Assembly: GCA_030248215.1 (NCBI GenBank)
Contig: JASANG010003005.1
Span: 372,001-436,000 of the forward strand
DNA: 64,000 bases
DNA from: Enoplolaimus lenunculus
Taxonomy: Eukaryota; Nematoda; Enoplea; Enoplida; Thoracostomopsidae
Direction: 5' to 3'
Part shown: one piece after another, positions 42,938-54,875 of the stretch
Position numbering within the stretch: the stretch's first letter is position 1
Layout: each line of letters starts with the position of its first letter
Program-made: the position numbers and the translations under genes
Notes under the pieces: model-generated
The model's database searches: none
What the model saw: the letters and a program-made list of their open reading frames with translations, nothing else
Told to the model about the DNA's origin: nothing

Positions 42938-43088
42938 CTCGTAGCCAGCTCACATTGCTAGGGGGCTAAATTTTTTACGACGGGTTATACTAGAGTATGC
43001 GATCTCATACAAGGAATGTTGAAAGTGTCTAGGGGAGCCAAAATTTTTTAGGGGGCCTGAGAGTCCCCCGTTTGTTACGGGTCGGGGT
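42938..43088. mobile_element. MITE, family P, inverse orientation
   Basis: CTCGTAGCCAGCTCACATTG at the left, TTTGTTACGGGTC at the right, with GGGGGCCTGAGAGTCCCCC interior. Confidence 0.6.
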
Positions 43089-43299
43089 TTGACGAAAATT
43101 TACACACTGCAAAAACGTTGGTAATTCTAAATCTTTCAGCCAATTGAATAATGGTGGAATACGTAGCTGTGTGATTATTAATTACAGATGGTAAGTAAAA
43201 ATTACTGTTGGACAAACAAGTTATTGGCCGAATAAAAGTGGACCGTTGTGGTATTTTAATATATTTGGTTTACGTTTAATGTTGTTTGACAAAGTTGAC

Positions 43300-43533
43300 G
43301 ACCCATGTAAAGATCAGGAGCGGAACGTTTTTCTGTGGGACTAGAAAACAGTAAAATTAAGCTTTAGACTAATGTTCTTAGGCTTAGGCATAGGCTTAGG
43401 CGCATTGTCATTTTTTATGCTTAAGATTAGGCTAATTTTTAGGCTTAGACTTAGGAATAAACTCATTCTTACGCTTAGGCTTAATAGGCTTAGGCTTAGG
43501 GATAATACTTTCCCCCCCCTGCTCTTTACATAA
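43300..43533. mobile_element. TTAGGC-core MITE, type A1
   Basis: GACCCATGTAAAGATCAGGA to CCCCCTGCTCTTTACAT. A stray right tip (CACCTGTTCTTTACATTGGT) follows at 43645, and both are followed by a similar AGTGAGCnCAnGCGGAATTG segment, so the right flank was duplicated. Confidence 0.75.
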
Positions 43534-43909
43534 AAAATATTTAGGCAAAAGTGAGCACACGCGGAATTGTGTTTTTGTTGTGCCTCAGAGTGGATGATCA
43601 CCTATAAAAAGCAACAGGGTACATTCTGTGTATTAAAATGTACCACCTGTTCTTTACATTGGTCAAGTAGAGCGAGGTATTTAGACAAAAGTGAGCCCAT
43701 GCCGGAATTGTGTTTTGTTGGTGCTATTAAAACATAAAAAATATTTGATTCCTCTGCAGAATATTCCGAAGATGCCATAATTATTGAGCGATCGTGAAAA
43801 GAAGTAATAGTTTCAGGCGCTGTAAAACACTACACGGCAGTGTAAAATTACTTTTCTGTTCTATATTGATTATAATCTGTTAAATTTTTAATTTCGTTTT
43901 ACAATATAT

Positions 43910-44240
43910 ACACAAAAAATAAATTGTATCTTATATTCAAGAAATGTTGTCTGAAATTTAAGACAATTATGTGGTAACACGGACTGGAGACATATATGCC
44001 TGGAATTCCATGCTTTTATTCCTTAAATTTTTCGGAAGGATGATTCTGAAATTTTGATACATAAAAACTGAAATTGTAGAATTTGTTTCATGAACGATTA
44101 AGACAAATATTTTAGAAAAAAATATTTGCCAAGGAATCCGACAACAAAATTGGGGGCTAAAGCTCAACCAAATACCCTACTTTTACAGCCTAAAAGATAC
44201 GTCCAAGACGCAAACTTAGGTTTGGGAGACTGCGCTCATC
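43910..44240. mobile_element. Probable family L relic
   Basis: AAAAAATAAATTGTATCTTA, CAAGAAATGTTGTCTGAAAT and TTAAGACAATTATG words in the L order; ends unclear. Confidence 0.4.
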
Positions 44241-44953
44241 CCGAAATATTATTGAAATTTGATTGATCATATACACTCCAATATGAATTTACACGCGGCA
44301 ACTTTTTTACATAAAGTACATAAAAATTAGAAAATAAACTCTTGAATAAAGACAACTATTTATTGAAAGGAAGAAATTTATGACTTGTAAATTGGCATCA
44401 GTAATTTTTTGGGTAGAAAACATTTATATTTTAATCAATTCACACACGAGTTTCTGAGCTTTTGAACGCCATTAATGTCTGAAATACATGACATTTATGT
44501 CTTAAAAATTAAAGAAAGTAGCGGTCTTGATGTTTGTACCGCAGTTGTTAATCGTTGTGTTAAAATTCATACCTAAAACAATTTCATTGTTTTAATTATG
44601 CAATAATAGAAACTTTGTCGGAATTTCAGCCGGAATCGTAATTTTCGTTGTTGCTTTGGCATTAGAAGGATTTCACCGTCAACGTTACACGTTATTTAAA
44701 TTGTTTACAATCGAATATTGAACGTACCAACTATCGGGGTATATAGTTTATTTTTAGTTTATCATTCAGTATATTAATGTAAAATATTTATTTGCATTTT
44801 AACATAATTTTAAGTCCGAAGTAAAAACAACAACCCACACAAACTTCAAAATAGCCATTTTTATGGTTTGGAGCCCAAAGTGAATTACACTTTACTCATA
44901 GCTTGCTGACCAACAAAGTATTTAGTTTTAAAGCCGTACTACTATATATATAT

Positions 44954-45360
44954 CAGGGCGCAAACGGATAGTAAAAAATAGCGGAAACGGAAGCGGAAAC
45001 GAATAATGATCAAAATAATGAAAACGGATATTGAAGTTATAAAAGTTGCAAAAACGTTTTATTTTTCTGCCATTAATACAATTGAGGTGTGCAAATATTC
45101 ACCGGTATTTCCAAATTTTTAAAGAACAAAATGGCGGATGCGTAAAAATTGGGATGAATTTTGTAATTTTTATTTCATTTCAAACAATTGCAGCATATCT
45201 GTAATCAAAAATTACTTGATATATACGTGATTTATAACTATAATTTTGAACAGTAAAAATAACAGAATTTCCGTTATTTCTCTAACGGAAACGAAAACGG
45301 CAACAGACACCGATTTTTACCGGAAACTGTAACAGAAACGGACATCCTGTTACACTCTGG
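44954..45360. mobile_element. Inverted-repeat element, CAGGGCGCAAACGGA ends
   Basis: CAGGGCGCAAACGGATAGTA at the left; AACGGACATCCTGTTACACTCTGG (last 20 used) at the right, a diverged inverse. GGAAACGG motifs repeat near both ends. Confidence 0.55.
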
Positions 45361-45367
45361 TGTATAT

Positions 45368-46450
45368 CAGTGTACGACCGGATACCAAAAAATGCCGGGG
45401 CCAGAGCCGAATAATTAATTCAAATCTAAAGCTAGACAGCATTCAAATATTAAAACGGAGCTAACAATTCTTCCCTCAGTAGCTCGAGGCATCCAAAGGT
45501 TATACGTAACAAAGCTTAACATTCCACGCCAAATGAATATTTTACACCTTAACAACGACCACATTTCTGTTTTCGTATCGTTGCGTTCAGTTGCAATATT
45601 TGCATGGACCATGTTACATTTAAGCCTATCCAGTTTTTCCTAAATACATCAAACAAAGGTGGCTTTGGATCAAACAAGCCAGTCTTTGTCGCGGCAAGTC
45701 TCGGTATTTGGCAGGTATTTTTTCTCGGTTTGTTGAGTCTCGGTGACTTGTAATCGACACCAGAAGTCGAGGATTCGACACATGTGTGGCTGTATTGTTG
45801 AAGTGAATGATGTCTGATAGATAATAAATAGCCGCGAATCTATGAATTTTCATAGTCTCGCAATAATTATGAGCAGATATTCTCAAATACACAAAAAACT
45901 AGGAAAAAACATTAAAAATATATAGTATATTTGAAAAATTTTAATTTTTTTCGTTGATGACAAAACATTGACCCAGACAGAAACTTTTCTTGTCCCGTCT
46001 CGGTTGTCAGGTCTCGGTCTCGGGTCTTGGGTTTTATTCTTGACCGCCTGTTCCTTCTTAGGATCGAGCCTACTACTTTCGCATAGCCTTGGGCCTAGTT
46101 TTAGACTTATTTTTACGCTGAAGTTGAACCTTAGGGATAGGAATTGGAATCCGGCGAAATACAGTTACGCCGTTAAAATATCACTGGTCATCTATCAGGT
46201 TTTCCAGCGTTATTGCAACCCAATAAAAATTGTGATCGAATATGGTGGGCACATGCTAACATTTACATTTACTTGTATGACAGAAAAAATATGTAAAAGT
46301 AAATTCAATCAGTTCCACGGTAGTTGGCATAAATACAAATGATGGTTTCAATTTTTTGAAATTTTTAAACAAATATCCGTCAAGTTAAAATATCGGAACC
46401 ATATCCAGATGTCGATTTTTTGCCGGAGCCGGATATCCGGTCACACCCTG
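45368..46450. mobile_element. Possible larger inverted-repeat element, GTGTACGACCGGATACC / GGATATCCGGTCACACC
   Basis: Ends are inverse matches over about 17 bp and both carry GCCGGAGCC-type motifs inside. No transposase frame was seen. A degraded TTAGGC-like stretch lies near 46090-46145. Confidence 0.4.
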
Positions 46451-46696
46451 ATATATACATAACTGTTTTTGTTTACTCAGTATGATGTTTATTATGCCTT
46501 TATGGTTTTACTATTCTACTCGGTTACTGGTTTTGTTGCTGTGTGTTCTCGGTTGCTATGCCGGCACACAAGAGTTCTTTTAGGTTCATACCAAGGTTCT
46601 ACTGAACGTGGGCTTAGCAGTGGCACAATATTTGAGGAAAAACCCTGTATATAGTTTCTGTGTGCGTGTGAATGATATAACTCTTATACTCGCAAG

Positions 46697-46847
46697 GGCC
46701 AGTGTTACTTTTAGGGGCGTAACAGTAGATTAAAAGAGCATTCCTAAGCCTAAGCCTAAGCCTAAGCCAAAAAATGTAATCTAGAATCAAAACCTACTCT
46801 TTTATAGACCCACCAGATAGCTGGACGCCGCTTAAAGTAACGTGGGC
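46697..46847. mobile_element. TTAGGC-core MITE, type A2
   Basis: GGCCAGTGTTACTTTTAGGG to GCCGCTTAAAGTAACGTGGGC. Confidence 0.8.
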
Positions 46848-47005
46848 ACTGACAAGTATATATGTGCCCGTGGTCGCTGCATAGTTGGGTATTCAAGTGT
46901 GGAAAAAAATTTTTTAATAGACATACTACCGTAGCCAAATTTCATTTAGACATAAGTAATGATGGAAAATGTAGTATGTACTAGAAATTCTTTATTCCAG
47001 GATGG

Positions 47006-47301
47006 GGTCCATGGTACCTTAACGGACACCCAGGCTTCTGGTGGGTCTATAAAATAGTAGGTTTACATTCTAGATTACATTTTTTGCTTAGGCTTAGGCT
47101 TAGGAACACATTTTTGCAACTCTTATACTTAGACTTAGGTTTAGGCTTAGGCTTAGGCTTAGGAACACATTTTTGCAACTCTTATACTAAGGCTTAGGTT
47201 TAGGCTTAGGCTTACGAACACATTTTTGCAATGCTTAGGCGTAGGCTTGGGTTTAGGAATACGCTTAATCTACTGTTACGCTCCTTAAACTAACATTGGC
47301 C
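47006..47301. mobile_element. TTAGGC-core MITE, type A2, with repeated array blocks
   Basis: GGTCCATGGTACCTTAACGG to TCCTTAAACTAACATTGGCC. The array has three blocks separated by GAACACATTTTTGCAACTCT. Confidence 0.78.
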
Positions 47302-47702
47302 CAGGGTGGTATAGCTGCACCCCCATGGCAGATACATTACGAGCGGTCACGTGATACGTATGCATCTATGTGTATTGTGGTGCCGGTCGCTCATGCGTTT
47401 ATCAGTTGCGGGATAAATATAGCTCGTGGTTTTCTGGCGTGAGAGCTCTTTAGTCAACCGAATGCCTGCGTGTCAATCGGGTAAATTGTGTTTTATTTCA
47501 TTCGGTAACTGTGGAAGCCTAACAAATCCGTGTGTGCATATATGCGTAAATGGTCATTTTTTCTTCGTTCGTTCGGTTTGTGACGTTGGCAAGCGTCATA
47601 GTGATGCGATAGTTTGCTTCAGATTATGTTTTACAGTAAATGATAAGTTTACTGATACCGACACATTGAACTGTTTCTTGCATGAATATTTTCTATTTTA
47701 TT

Positions 47703-47970
47703 TAACCCTTTCTCACGTGAATATTTTCAATTTCATATGAGATGTAATTCCAAGGTAAGATTCGATCCGCAGTCTCACGGGTGGGAGGAGTTTACGATGA
47801 CCACTGAGCTATAGGAGCTTGACGCTCGAGCCTGATTAGGCTCTCACGTCTTGTGCAGATTTTGTACTGCGCATATGTTATAAATTTTAAACACTGCTCA
47901 TAGTGTGTGTATTGCTCGTACATTATTGTATTTAGTTGCTCATAGTATACTCTATGAGTGAAAGGATTAA
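47703..47970. mobile_element. piggyBac-like MITE, family D
   Basis: TTAACCCTTTCTCACGTGAA to TCTATGAGTGAAAGGATTAA, close to the 25483-25751 copy throughout, including the tRNA-Gly-like part on the minus strand. Confidence 0.82.
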
Positions 47971-48303
47971 AATTCAATTTCAAGCTGGGAATTTGAGCTA
48001 CGGACGATGACATTGTTAGCGTCTATCATCAAGGCTTAATAACTATGGTTATCCATGAGCCTTCCTAGGTCCGCTAAACGTCCTTGTTAAAGAGTTTCCA
48101 AACTTTTTCAAATACGCGAGGCCGGGTAGAAATTGATTTCTGTATCAGGATACACGCAATTAATTCGATGTTTTGTCGACCCTCTGGAATAAATGTGCTT
48201 CTTGTCTTCAGAAGTTTTACGAGAAGAAATATCCCAAAAGCACCTACTCTTAGCTTCAAACTCCAAAATCTCAACCAATTTGAAATCTTAGCTACGTACT
48301 TGA

Positions 48304-48513
48304 GCCCGTATTCTCAAATGTGAGTAGCACCTATTACCAGTTGGCAATAGGGTCTTGTAAACTTTCGAACCCCCGGGAATGTTTAAGGTTTGAAATTCAG
48401 CACATTTATTGCTTTCGATTTTCGCTACTTCTGTGCCTAAATTTTGAAATCAGCAATTGCAGCAGTTGGTTAGAAAACCAACAGAAGGGCTCTATGCATT
48501 TGAGAATATGGGC
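48304..48513. mobile_element. MITE, family G
   Basis: GCCCGTATTCTCAAATGTGA to GCATTTGAGAATATGGGC. Confidence 0.78.
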
Positions 48514-49103
48514 GCAACGAGAGACGGCAAAAAAAAGAGCGACCGTACCAAACAAACAAACCCCCACAAATTATATTCATGTTGTTGGTATGTTATTTAC
48601 TCTGCTACCATGCTCATCGACTAGCTTTTCATGTTTTTTTACCCACAATGGGCTTCTATTTTAACTCTCATGTAGACCCATTTAAACCCACAGAAAGTGA
48701 ATCATCAGTCGTCAGAGGTTGCAAATACAATCATTTTTGATGACGTGGTACAAAAACTCGCTAGCTATGTAAGCGATAAGCCAAGTACAATTATTCAATA
48801 CTAAAATGTTAATATTTTTAGGTTTGATGCTTTAGGAACCATGGCTTTATAGGTTGTTTAGAATTCCCGGTGTCACCGATTGGTTTTTTGGTTGCATTTT
48901 GGCACCCGAAATCGATTCTGACCTAACAACGCTATTCAGGTTGACATTTTGAAGCTGGTTGCGTTGCTGTCAGATAGTGAAATGTATATTGCTTTTTGGC
49001 AAATCATTCTTTGATCATCAAACTAATTACTTTTATTAATACTAAATCCAATAAAGAGAATGGTTAATTTCCCATCGATAATAGCGCATAGTACCTATTC
49101 TGG
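48514..49103. other. Intergenic, no feature recognised
   Basis: AT-rich, no repeat ends or coding signal noticed. Confidence 0.5.
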
Positions 49104-49243
49104 ACCCGTAGCCAGAGTAGTGGGTAAGGTTAGTTTAGCCTCCCTGAAAGAATTTTGCAACCCCGCCTAGAGAAAATTTTCAACATTGCTGGTAAGTCAT
49201 CGAAAACCCTTGTATGTCCTTCCTGTACGTGAGCTGGCTAGGG
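49104..49243. mobile_element. MITE, family P
   Basis: GACCCGTAGCCAGAGTAGTG to GTGAGCTGGCTAGGGCC. Confidence 0.68.
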
Positions 49244-49359
49244 CCTGATTTAGTTGTCATGCTTACAATTTAGCTAAAGTTTGATCATGATGTAAGTTAT
49301 AGTGCAATTACGCAAAGCCTTTATAATAACTTTAAATACGGGTTCGAAACTCGTGAGAA

Positions 49360-49784
49360 TACTGTAGTGACCCAGAGAAGGGGGTGGGTAATGAGAGAAG
49401 GTCCCCATTTTGAGTCTCAATTAGTATGAGTCCGTAAGCGGATAGAGTCCCTAAATCCTAATTAGAGTCCATAAATGTCAATTATCGCTGATTGTGTAGT
49501 GCATAACTGACTTCAAGACCAAAAAAAGTTAGAGTTCCAAACTTTAAAGCATATTAAAGTTTTGAACGTACATTTCTAAGTATAACCTTGCATTATCGCT
49601 TAAGTTTTTGATATAACACAAATAAACGTTTAATTCAATGGATATTTGACACCGTATATATCAGTAACGAACCCGGCAAACGGCGGGTTAAAAATAAACA
49701 ACAGTCCGTAGCCGAATAACTGTGAGTACCTTGGGAGAGGCCAAATAAATATTAGTGCCCCCTCTTATTCGGATCGCTACAGTA
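49360..49784. mobile_element. MITE, family I
   Basis: TACTGTAGTGACCCAGAGAA to CTTATTCGGATCGCTACAGTA (last 20). Shares CCCATTTTGAGTC and AGAGTCCATAAATGTCAATT with 62547-63069. Confidence 0.8.
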
Positions 49785-50578
49785 CTATAGAACAAATTTC
49801 TTAAAGCTATATTTCCAAACCCCAAAAAGATCTTTCCCCGTCGGATAATTCCGGATCCGCCGGCACATCCGCAATCTGGTATCATTTTTATTTATGTTGC
49901 TTTGAAAATACATAATTTCTAGCTTTTCGCAAAAAGTCAAAACTTACCACATATATATAATGACTGAAATAGTAAAATAGGCTAGACATTGTCTATAGGT
50001 TTAGCCTTACGCTTAGAATTACGAAAATCTATAATAACGGGGGGCTTTATGCTATCAAATTAACACAAGGAAAACAAACAGGTACGCGCTGAATTTTAAT
50101 ACTGACGTTTACGATTGCGCTATCTGTGCCGCACGCCGCAGTGCGATGGTGCACGCTCTTGTAGGTGGCTGTGCCACTCTTAAACCTTATTTCAATCTAA
50201 AAACTAAAACATAAACTAAAATCAAATATCAAAACCACACCTTAAGGGAGTCTCTGGCTCCACCTAGTCTAACTTCTCACAGCTCTATGCGCTGCAAACA
50301 AAAATATAGACAAAACCTATTCGGTGGCGTACGGTGGCACGAGGCAGGTATAGAGCAACCCTTAACATTTAAGCATACTCAGCAGCGGTTTTAAGTATCT
50401 TGAATGTAAAAATTGCTCTATTTAATACCGAGTAAATATACGTTGTGGTCATGAGCGCATAAGCCACAAACGACATGCGTAAATTATCAGTCAACGACCA
50501 TATTCTATTGAAAGGTAAAACGATGAAATTCCAGGGCTAAAAAGTCAGCTATTTGAAAGCGCCGATAAACGAAATATC

Positions 50579-50809
50579 AGCTCATGTATAGAACAGGGCC
50601 GGAACTGTAGTATAAGCATATTCCTAAGCCTAAACCTAAGCCTAAGCCTAAGCGTAACGATGAGCGTATTTTTAAGCCTAAACCTAAAACCTACGCGTAA
50701 GGTTGAACCTATTCAATAAGTCTAAGTCTAAGCCTAAGCAAAAAGTTTAAAGGTTAAGCTGACTTCAGTCCAGCAGGAAAACGTTCCGGCACTGTTCGAT
50801 ACATGGGCC
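50579..50809. mobile_element. TTAGGC-core MITE, type A1
   Basis: CTCATGTATAGAACAGGGCC to CACTGTTCGATACATGGGCC. Flanks GAAATATC and GAAATATT are an 8-bp duplication with one mismatch. Confidence 0.88.
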
Positions 50810-51425
50810 GAAATATTGGCGTTTTAAGATAGCCTATGCGTCTCTGCATTGGACGACTATTCTAATTTCCGGGACTTTAGCAATTAAAGGCATGCATATT
50901 CATTGGTGCTTTATAAAGAGGGGCAGTTATTACTTTGCCGAACTTGAAAAGTTCCGGTCACAAAGAAACTAATTTGTCGTTTTATTTTCCGTTTTTTCGT
51001 GCAACTGGTAAACCAGTTATACCAATTTTGAGAACACGCAGATTGAGCGTACAAAGTTGTATTTTGGCACTTATGGCTATACCGAATTCGAAAAGTTGCC
51101 CTTATAAAGTACTCACTAAAAATATACTTAAAATAAATAAAACTGTTGCCGAATTAAGTGTCGGTTTTACTTACTATGCTGCTTGACAAAGTTTTACTAA
51201 TTTTAAGCAAACACTAAATTCTTAGCTTTACATTTACATCATTAGTCAGGAAATGATAGCAGTAGTTTTACTTATTTACATTGTTTAAGCAAAGATTTAC
51301 TCAATGTTTAGTACACTTATGCTTAAAATAATTGGTAAAATATAACTAAATTATTTTAAGTTGAGTGTTTTTACAGAGTAGTTTTTCATTATTTTTCAAT
51401 TTCCAGTACCACTAATATCGCGGTT
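50810..51425. other. Intergenic, no feature recognised
   Basis: A plus-strand open stretch at 50935-51186 contains a CCGAACTTGAAAAGTTCCGG / CGAATTCGAAAAGTTGCCC near-repeat but no family signal. Confidence 0.4.
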
Positions 51426-51612
51426 GGCCCATGTATAGAACCGGGCCGGAACAGTAGTATAAGCATATTCCTAAGCCTAAGCCTAAACCTAAGCGTATGG
51501 AAGAGCCCATTCCTTAGCCTAAGCTTAAACCTAAGCAAAAAATTAATCTAAAGCTAAACTAACTCTATTATATAGCCCCTTCGGAAAACGATCCGGCCCT
51601 GTTCTATACATA
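51426..51612. mobile_element. TTAGGC-core MITE, type A1
   Basis: GGCCCATGTATAGAACCGGG to CCCTGTTCTATACATAAGC; right tip slightly worn. Confidence 0.82.
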
Positions 51613-52015
51613 AGCGCTGTGGTTTTAGAACTAAGCATTAACGCAAAATTATCGGTTATGCTTCAGTCTTTGCGCGTTTACTTTACGTTCAGCACGCTTT
51701 ATTATCACTTATTGTTTTGCCAAACCCGACAAAATACTTACAGTTTAGAATATATATTTAGTACTGGAACTCATAATTAGGAGCCAGCAATTGCTTGAAT
51801 TTTTTCTGATTCGTAGACTTTTTGTTACCGTAGTCAAGTTAAGCGGAAACATTTAGTTTGTTTTCAACTCAGGTGCTTTATAATAATTGTTCATGTCTTC
51901 TGAGATAGTAAAACTTACTTTTAAGCTCTAGAATCATGAACAGAATGAATAGTTTATTTGTCAGAAGTAAAAATTTTGCGCTTTGTATCCAAGGACTTTC
52001 AAGTTCGCGCCATCG

Positions 52016-52178
52016 GGCCCGTAGCCAAAGGAGCAGAAGGCCTCAGCCCCCCTATAAAAAAATCTGGCCCCACAGAAATTTTTCAACCTTGCTTGTAAAG
52101 TCAACGAAAACCCTTGTATAACCCATCTGAAGAATTTTTAGGCCCCAATCACTAGCAGCGTGAGCTGGCTACGGGCCG
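52016..52178. mobile_element. MITE, family P, well preserved
   Basis: GGGCCCGTAGCCAAAGGAGC to GCGTGAGCTGGCTACGGGCC; interior AATTTTTCAACCTTGCTTGT. Confidence 0.78.
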
Positions 52179-52186
52179 GTGCGCCC

Positions 52187-52662
52187 AACTGATTTTTTGA
52201 ATCCACGACAATTCGTCACCCGAAAACTTGTTGCCCAACCGTGGTTTCACCCTAAATGTAGAAGGCTAATCAGGATGCTAAATTTAATCCTAAGCCTACA
52301 CTTAAACCTATCCATAATGATTTTGGACAACACACAAAAAAGTATTTCTGAATTTATTCAGAAAAGTGTTTTCTGTGGCAAATCTGGAAAGTTTTGCTGA
52401 TATTTAATAAGACAATTTTTCTAAAACTAACTGGGAAACGTTTATTTTCAGACTTCATTTCAAAACGTTTTTTGAAAACATTTCTGTTATAACAGAAATA
52501 CTTTTCAAGTGCACCTTGCTAATCATATTTCTGAAATGTAAGAAATTTTTTCTTAAATATCAGAAATATTATTTTGAGTGAAAGTCGCGAGCAAACGAAT
52601 TTACGGATTACAAGTTATCATCGGTCGACGAGTTGTCGGGCGACAAATTGCCGTGTTTCCCA
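52187..52662. mobile_element. MITE, family F, split by a nested family L element
   Basis: Left ACGACAATTCGTCACCCGAA, right GTCGGGCGACAAATTGCCGTG (last 20). CTAAGCCTACACTTAAACC is the TTAGGC-like remnant. 52326-52582 is the L insertion. Confidence 0.72.
52326..52582. mobile_element. Inverted-repeat element, family L, nested in F
   Basis: ACACACAAAAAAGTATTTCT to CAGAAATATTATTTTGAGTG; contains TTCTGTTATAACAGAAATAC. Confidence 0.6.
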
Positions 52663-53174
52663 ATTTTTGTAAAATTTTTTAACTTTTTTGATTTATCATC
52701 ACTGCCGGATCCTTTCTAGGGATTTTGACTCAATCTGCAGCATCCATTAACCCTTTCTGTCATGATAATTGTGTGCCGCATCTACAGTGTAATTTCAAGC
52801 TAGAAATCAAGCGTCAAAGTCCGAAGATGCGTGGGTATTTACCAATCGACGCTCAATATGAAGAAAGATTACAGATAGTAAACTAAAAGTTTACTTGAAG
52901 TATATATAAGTTTAGTTCTATGACAGAAATAGACAACATTAGATAAATATTTGAACCGGTATTGCATGACGATAAAAGTCAGCTCTGTTTGGCAGCCAGT
53001 CATGCTTCATTGCGAAAAACATATATTTGTGATTCTTCAAAAATTGTTAAGAATCATAACAAATTTTAGATTTTTTTCCTGTAAATTATTGTTTACCGGG
53101 TACCGAGGCTATTAATTCTTGTACTGTTCAAGATAATAATGGTACAATTGAGTTTGAGGATGCATAGATGCTTT

Positions 53175-53381
53175 GTCCCATGTATAGATCACGGCCAGAA
53201 CCGTAGTATAAGCATATTCCTGAGCCTAAGCCCAAGCCGAAGCGTATGGATGAGCCTATTCCTAAGCCTAAGCCTAAGTCGAAGCCTAAGCCTAAATCTA
53301 AGCAAAAAATAGTCTAAATCTTAAACTGACTCTATTATAGCCCCGCCGGAAAACGATCCGGCCCTGTTCTATACATGGGCC
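53175..53381. mobile_element. TTAGGC-core MITE, type A1, exact 8-bp target duplication
   Basis: GTCCCATGTATAGATCACGG to CCCTGTTCTATACATGGGCC; GATGCTTT on both sides (53167-53174 and 53382-53389). Confidence 0.92.
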
Positions 53382-53960
53382 GATGCTTTTACAATTTTCA
53401 TTTTAAGGACTTATTACAAATCGAAAAGTTTTTATTAGCTTATCGTTGACAAATTGAAACAGGAAACTGATTAAAATTTAAGTTAATTTGTATGTTGGAT
53501 TATTGGAAAGTCATGAAAAGCTCAAATATGCCAAAAAAATTCAAAATCGCAACATTTTTTACTGCCGGCAGACGGAATAGAAAGAAATCCTTACTACGTT
53601 CGTATCGCATGTGTAACATTGTAGCGGATCGCTAATTTGATTCAATTTTGAACTTCCCAAGTCTCGGTCACAGCTTTAAATTAATCCAAATAATTACGAC
53701 TTTAAAGCATCAAAAACAGTTGCTTGAAATCTGTAACATTGTAACGCATCGTTCACAATAAAAAATTTCATTTTGCCACCGAAAACAGTATACGGTTGGG
53801 TTAACTGGTGGTAACTTTCAAAATTATCATGCGTTCAATCTATACGATAAAACGAATGCAAGTATGTGAGACATGCTTGTCCTGGTGCATATGCAATAAA
53901 TGCAATGCACATTATGTTGTACGGTCGACACATATAGTCGACGAAAATGCAGTTAGAGAG
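53382..53960. other. Intergenic, no feature recognised
   Basis: Contains two ATCTGTAACATTGTAACGCATCG-like words (about 53610 and 53730), a weak direct repeat. Nothing else noticed. Confidence 0.45.
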
Positions 53961-54130
53961 GCGGGTTGCGTGGCGCAATGGTAACAGCGTCTGCCTGACA
54001 CGCAAAAGGTCGCTAGTTCTGAGCCGCCCGTAACCCGCTTTTCCAGCTCCTTGCTAGAAAGGTCTGATGTCCCTCAGTTCCAACCTAGACTGACAACGCA
54101 AAATCCGCGTTAACCATACCCAAACACGTG
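53961..54130 (+). repeat. tRNA-derived SINE-like repeat, tRNA-Val-like head
   Basis: 53963-54040 begins GCGGGTTGCGTGGCGCAATG and closes with CCGTAACCCGC, so the ends GCGGGTT/AACCCGC pair as an acceptor stem. The loop CTGACAC gives anticodon GAC (Val). The B-box region GTTCTGAGCC departs from GTTCGAnnCC and a tail (TTTCCAGCTCCTTGCTAGAA) follows, so a SINE or pseudo-tRNA is more likely than a working gene. Confidence 0.5.
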
Positions 54131-54291
54131 TCACAGCCTCAACCTAAGTCTAAACTTCCCAGTCTCTAAGTCTATCGGCCCCAATCTCTCTGTCTCCCAG
54201 TGGACAGTATCCTATGGAGAAGATCGCTGAATGCAACAACACACCACATGATACAGTGCATCTGTTCAACTGCACAAAAAACACTACCAGC

Positions 54292-54647
54292 CAGGGTGCA
54301 ACCGGAGGTGAAAAACAACGAAACTTGCCGAAGCCGGAGGTGAGCTGAAATTATGTGTTAAAAATGATGATTAATTAATTAATTTTAGCTAATATTTGCA
54401 ATATGTTGTTAAGTTGTTTGGTTTTACGTTAATTTTCGGAGGAATTTCAGAAATTATTTTCTGAAATTTGGGACAAAAGTAAAGCGAAACACACTAAACA
54501 GATAAATTTTGCTAAATTCTGCAAAAAATTTACTACCGAAATTGCCACATCCCCCGGAAAAAACCTACAGGAGCCGGTGCCGGAGGCCGATTTTCTGCCG
54601 GAGCCGGAGCCGGAGGCAGACCTCCGGTTGTACCTTGCTACCAGCCT
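54292..54647. mobile_element. Inverted-repeat element, family H, full length
   Basis: CCAGGGTGCAACCGGAGGTG to CAGACCTCCGGTTGTACC; interior ATTTTGCTAAATTCTGCAAA and a GCCGGAGCCGGAGGC block at the right. Confidence 0.78.
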
Positions 54648-54875
54648 CACTGGGAAAAGTCTGTGGACGGATACCCCAGCCGCTGCACCGTTCCTCAAAC
54701 TCTGACACAACACTGACGGTGGCAACAAACAACAACTAACATACGTCATGAATTTAGTGAAATATTTCAATTTTGAACTTAGCTTGTATCTATCTACAGC
54801 TTTACTAATATTTGATTATGGCTTAAAATAAAAGTTTAAAATTGTCAAGTGTGATTCTGCTACGTGGATGTAATA

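Noticed and set aside
47426-47740. Frame of 104 codons after a TATA-like ATAAATATAG
   Set aside because: Runs into a piggyBac-like MITE, no family signal; the TATA-like word alone is weak in AT-rich DNA.
53963-54040. Functional tRNA-Val gene
   Set aside because: The acceptor stem pairs, but the B box and anticodon stem are degenerate and a SINE-like tail follows.
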